Positions 18,112 to 21,537 of a DNA stretch of 21,537 bases are shown here, in pieces. The position numbers were made by a program, and so were the translations under genes. The notes beneath the pieces are model-generated. The model did no database searches and was not told where the DNA came from. It saw only the letters and a list, made by a program, of their open reading frames with translations. The number at the start of each line of letters is the position of its first letter. Positions within the stretch are counted from its first letter, which is position 1. This DNA is from Entophlyctis helioformis (lineage: Eukaryota > Chytridiomycota > Chytridiomycetes > Chytridiales > Chytriomycetaceae), in assembly GCA_025526915.1 (NCBI GenBank), contig JAHLKH010000311.1, positions 1 to 21,537 of the forward strand. The letters run 5' to 3'.

Positions 18112-21100
18112 ATGGCCAACGACCTCAACCACGCCTGGGAGGGCCTCAAGCCCGGCTTCGACCGCATCCTCAACCGCTGGGAGGAGGGCTTCCAGTACAC
18201 CGAGTACATGGCGCTGTACACGTACGTGCCGTCGCTCGCTGCGCCTTGTCTCACGCCCCCTGGCTGGCTGGCTCGTAGGCTGGCCGGTGTGTCGTTGTTG
18301 CGGCTGCGGCTGTGCCTGTCGCCGCTTCACTGCCCTTCCCCGTCGGCTCTATTGGGGCTGGCTGGCTGGCTTGTTCGCTGCTCTGGCCGCCTATGCGAGC
18401 CGCCTGCGTTGGCTGCCTGCGCTGGCTAGAGAGAGAGAGAGAGCGCCGTCTGGCTGCCACGGACCACCGCCGTGCCCGCCGGCCTCGCCCGGCCCGCACG
18501 CCCACACCCTGGCCGCTGATTCTGGCTGCACGGAACAGATCTGCCGCGCTGCTGCTGCTCCTGCTGCTGCTGCTTGAGCATGCCGACTGACATGACTGAC
18601 ATATGACTGCGCTGCGCTGCCCCGCTGCCTCGTCCCGCTGGCCCTGTAGTGCGACATACAACTACTGCACAAACTCGCGCTCGCTGTCGGCTGCTGACCA
18701 GCGCATGGACCAAAAGGGTAATATCCCCACTGCCCGTGTGGTGTGACGTTGGACGGTCCTCTCGCTGTGGCTGACGCTGTCCCATATCGCTCGCAATCAC
18801 CACATCCCACATCCCCACAACACCTCCTCTAGGTGCCAACCTGCTCGGTGGCGATCTGTACCAGGAGCTCAAGCGCTTCCTTGAGCAGCACCTGCAGCGT
18901 CTGACCCAGCAGGGCAACACCAACATGGACGATGCGCTGCTGGCGTACTACACCAAGCACTGGACAAAGTTTACCGTGTCGGCGGGCACGCTCAACCACA
19001 TCTGTGCCTACCTCAACAGACATTGGGTCAAGCGAGAGATTGACGAGGGCCACAAGACCGTCTACGAGATTTACATTGTACGTTTACATGCCATTGTGTC
19101 TGCCTGCCTGCCTGCCTGCCTGCCTGTCTGCTTGTCTGCTTGTATGGTGTCTGCACACCTGCATTGCTGTATGCACTTTGGCGATGGCTGGCCGCTCACA
19201 TTTGCTTGTCTGGACAGCTCGCTCTTGTCTCGTGGAGGGACCACCTGTTCACTAGACTGCAGGACAAGGTTATCAGGCTGTCATAAAGTCGGTGGCCAAG
19301 CAACGCAACGGCGAGACCATTGACACGGGCATCATCAAGACAGTCGTCGAGAGCTATGGTGCGTCTGGCTGTCCTTGGACACGCTGTCTGAGCGATTCGG
19401 GGCTCTGTTGACTAACCCGTCTGATGCGCTGTGGGTGGATGGCGGCCATGGCGCGCACACGGACAGTCTCGATTGGCTTTGACGAGAACGACTCGCGCAA
19501 GTCTACGCTTGACGTGTACAAGTCCTACTTTGAAATTCCGTTCATTGAGGCGACCGAAATGTACTACAAGGCCGAGAGTGAGATTTTCATTTCCCAGAAC
19601 CCATCACCGAGTACATGAAGAAGGTGCGTGGCAGACTGCTGCACTCTCTCCCTTTGCGCCGCATGCCACCAGAGCTCACACACTTGCCTGTCTAGGCCGA
19701 GTCGCGTCTGCTCGAGGAAGAGAAGCGCGTCGAAATGTACCTGCACTCGTCGACCAGCAAGGCACTCATCACCACTTGCGAGAACGTGCTCATCAAGAAC
19801 CACACGGCCGCCATCCAGGACGAGTTCCAGATGCTTTTGGACAATGACCGTGTCGAGGATCTGGCCCGCATGTACGGCCTGCTTTGCCGTGTGGCGGATG
19901 GTCTGGACCGTCTGCGCATCATCTTTGAGGCCCATGTCCACAAGCAGGGTCTCAACGCCGTTGAAAAGCTCGCCGAGTCTGCCGCCGCCGCCGCTGCCGA
20001 AGGCATCAAGCCCAAGGGCGATGACGACGACGACGAGGAGCCTGCACCAAAGAAGAAGGTTGTGCCGGGCAAGAAGCCTGCCGCCGGTGCCGAGGCGATG
20101 TCGAGCCCAAGATGTACGTTGATGCTCTGCTGCACGTGCACAAAAAGTACGCCGAGCTTGTCGCGGCTGCGTTCCGTGGCGACTCTGGCTTTGTTGCGTC
20201 GCTCGACAAGGCCTGCCGCGAGTTTGTCAACCGCAACGTGGTCTGCAGATCGAGCTCCAGCAAGAGTCCCGAGCTGCTTGCCCGCTACTCGGACTCGCTG
20301 CTCAAGAAGACGAACAAGACGGTCGAAGACAGCGAGTTTGAGGAAGTGCTCAACAGCGTGGTATGTTTGGGGCTCATGGCCGCTTGTGCACGTGTGGCCG
20401 AATGTGCCGGCTGATCGCCGCAACTGACTCGCGCTTGTCCGCGACAGATGACCGTGTTCAAGTACATCGAGGACAAGGACGTGTTCCAAAAGTTCTACAC
20501 CAACTTTTTGGCCAGACGTCTTGTCTACGGCACCTCTGCCAGTGACGATGGCGAGACGTCGATGCTCGGCAAGCTCAAGGACACGTGCGGTCACGAGTAC
20601 ACGAGCAAGCTGTCGCGCATGTTCACGGACATGGGAGTCAGCAAGGATCTCAACGACGGCTTCAAGGAGCAGATGGAGCGCACGCACAGCAAAGACGAGC
20701 TGATTGACTTTGGCGCACTGGGTGATCAACACGGCCTGCTGGCCGTTCTCGGCGCCAAAGTCCAACCTCAATGTGCCCGAGGACGTGAGTTTCTTGTGCT
20801 ATTCTGTCTGCGAGTGCTTTGACTGATGTGCACGACACTGACACAACACAAACACACGTGTGCCTCGCCTCGCTCGTATCGCATCGCAATTCGCATCTCA
20901 TCGACGGCCATGATGATCTACCACAGCTGCTCAAGACGTACGAGCGGTTCCAGCGCTACTACAACTCGAAGCACAACTGGCCGCAAGCTCACGTGGCTGT
21001 TCCAGTACTGCAAGGGCGAGCTCAAGACCAACTACACCAAGGGCTCCAAGACCGGCTACACGTTCCAGGTGTCGACGTACCAGATGGCGATCCTGCTGCT

Positions 21101-21537
21101 GTACAACACGGCGACGACGTACACGCTGGGCGAGCTGCTCAAGTCGACCGACATTGCGCGACACTCATCCCGTCGATTGCGATTCTCGTCAAGGCGCGCG
21201 TGCTCACGCTCGGCGACGGCGACAGCGCAACCGACGACAGCGCGCGCTACACGCTCAACGTGGACAACAAGTTCAAAAAGGTGCGCATCAACCTCAACAT
21301 GCCGATCAAGACGGAGCAAAAGCCGAGGCGGACGAGACGCACAAGACGATCGAGGAGGACCGCAAGCTCCTCATCCAGGCAGCCATTGTGCGCATCATGA
21401 AGACGCGCAAGACGCTCAAGCATGTCACGCTCGTCACCGAGGTCATTGCGCAGCTCCAGTCGCGCTTCAAGCCCCAGGTGCACGACATTAAGAAGTGCAT
21501 TGATATCTTGCTCGAGAAGGAGTACATTGAGCGGAGC
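18112..21537 (+). CDS. CUL1: Cullin-1 (SCF ubiquitin ligase scaffold), 3' end missing
   Basis: Exons: 18112-18221, 18650-18717, 18833-19077, 19218-19358, 19467-19623, 19696-20360, 20448-20784 and 20927 to the window edge. Cullin-1 holds Skp1/F-box receptors at its N-terminus and the RING protein Rbx1 at its C-terminus to ubiquitinate substrates. Diagnostic blocks are LYT|ATYNYCT near the start, [48 protein letters not shown] (distinctive of CUL1), [20 protein letters not shown] and [15 protein letters not shown]. The last lysine (codon 21400-21402) is the expected NEDD8 site. About 20-30 C-terminal residues lie beyond the edge. An Asp/Glu then Lys-rich insert sits between cullin repeats near 20010-20090. 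Conserved sequence changes frame at about 19274, 19600, 20095, 20720, 20978, 21158 and 21322, mostly one base missing from or added to a short C or G run. These are probably sequence errors. Confidence 0.93.
19101..19141 (+). repeat. TGCC/TGTC tetranucleotide repeat in cullin intron 3
   Basis: TGCC is repeated about six times and then grades into TGTC/TGCT units, in intron 19078-19217 shortly after the donor. It is the same CTGCC/CTGTC type, in sense orientation, as in the isomerase and phospholipase introns. Confidence 0.75.

Noticed and set aside
10494..21537. Phospholipase, helicase and cullin as pseudogenes
   Set aside because: The breaks are nearly all single bases in short homopolymers. 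Splice sites and catalytic motifs are intact, no in-frame stop substitutions are seen, and cullin-1 is normally essential. Sequence error explains this better, though only reads can settle it.

Overview
The window looks like nuclear DNA from a filamentous or zoosporic fungus, most likely an early-diverging, chytrid-like lineage. It is GC-rich, its genes are split by short introns (mostly about 60-260 bases, GT-AG with a few GC-AG), and it carries secreted chitin deacetylases next to a Gemin8-like SMN-complex subunit, which most yeasts lack. That placement is inference from gene content. I found no bacterial operon, rRNA, tRNA, transposon or CRISPR array.

Layout: (1) 1-449, 3' end of a chitin deacetylase (+) with a GPI-type tail. 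(2) 544-1989, a complete second chitin deacetylase (-), convergent with the first. (3) 2206-4974, an eight-exon gene (-) of unknown family containing an internally duplicated module. (4) 5278-6021, a single-exon Gemin8 homologue (+), divergent from gene 3. (5) 6551-7683, ribose-5-phosphate isomerase (-), with two apparent GC-AG introns. (6) 8454-10274, a two-thioredoxin-domain protein disulfide isomerase (+) of the ERp38/TigA/PDI-D type. (7) 10494-13453, a NAPE-PLD/FMP30-type metallo-beta-lactamase-fold phospholipase D (-). (8) 13707-16310, a mitochondrial DEAD-box RNA helicase of the Mss116/CYT-19 type (+), divergent from gene 7. (9) 16585-17549, possibly to 17841, an unknown secreted protein (+) with repeated Lys-Arg-Asp sites built from very small exons. 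(10) 18112 to the window end, cullin-1 (+), cut off just before its C-terminus.

The genes are mostly housekeeping and do not form one pathway. Two have cell-wall roles (the deacetylases), one is secretory (the PDI), and one divergent pair may be mitochondrial (FMP30-like and Mss116-like). The most novel loci are gene 3, whose module was duplicated together with its introns, and gene 9, a possible Kex2-processed surface or peptide precursor.

Sequence quality matters here. Conserved genes from about 10.9 kb onward, plus one site in the isomerase, contain many single-base frame breaks, usually one missing or extra base in a short run of identical bases. Conserved residues resume immediately in another frame. 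The same genes are otherwise intact, so I read these as probable sequencing or assembly indels rather than pseudogenes. Exon coordinates come from splice motifs, reading phase and remembered family conservation, not from transcript data.
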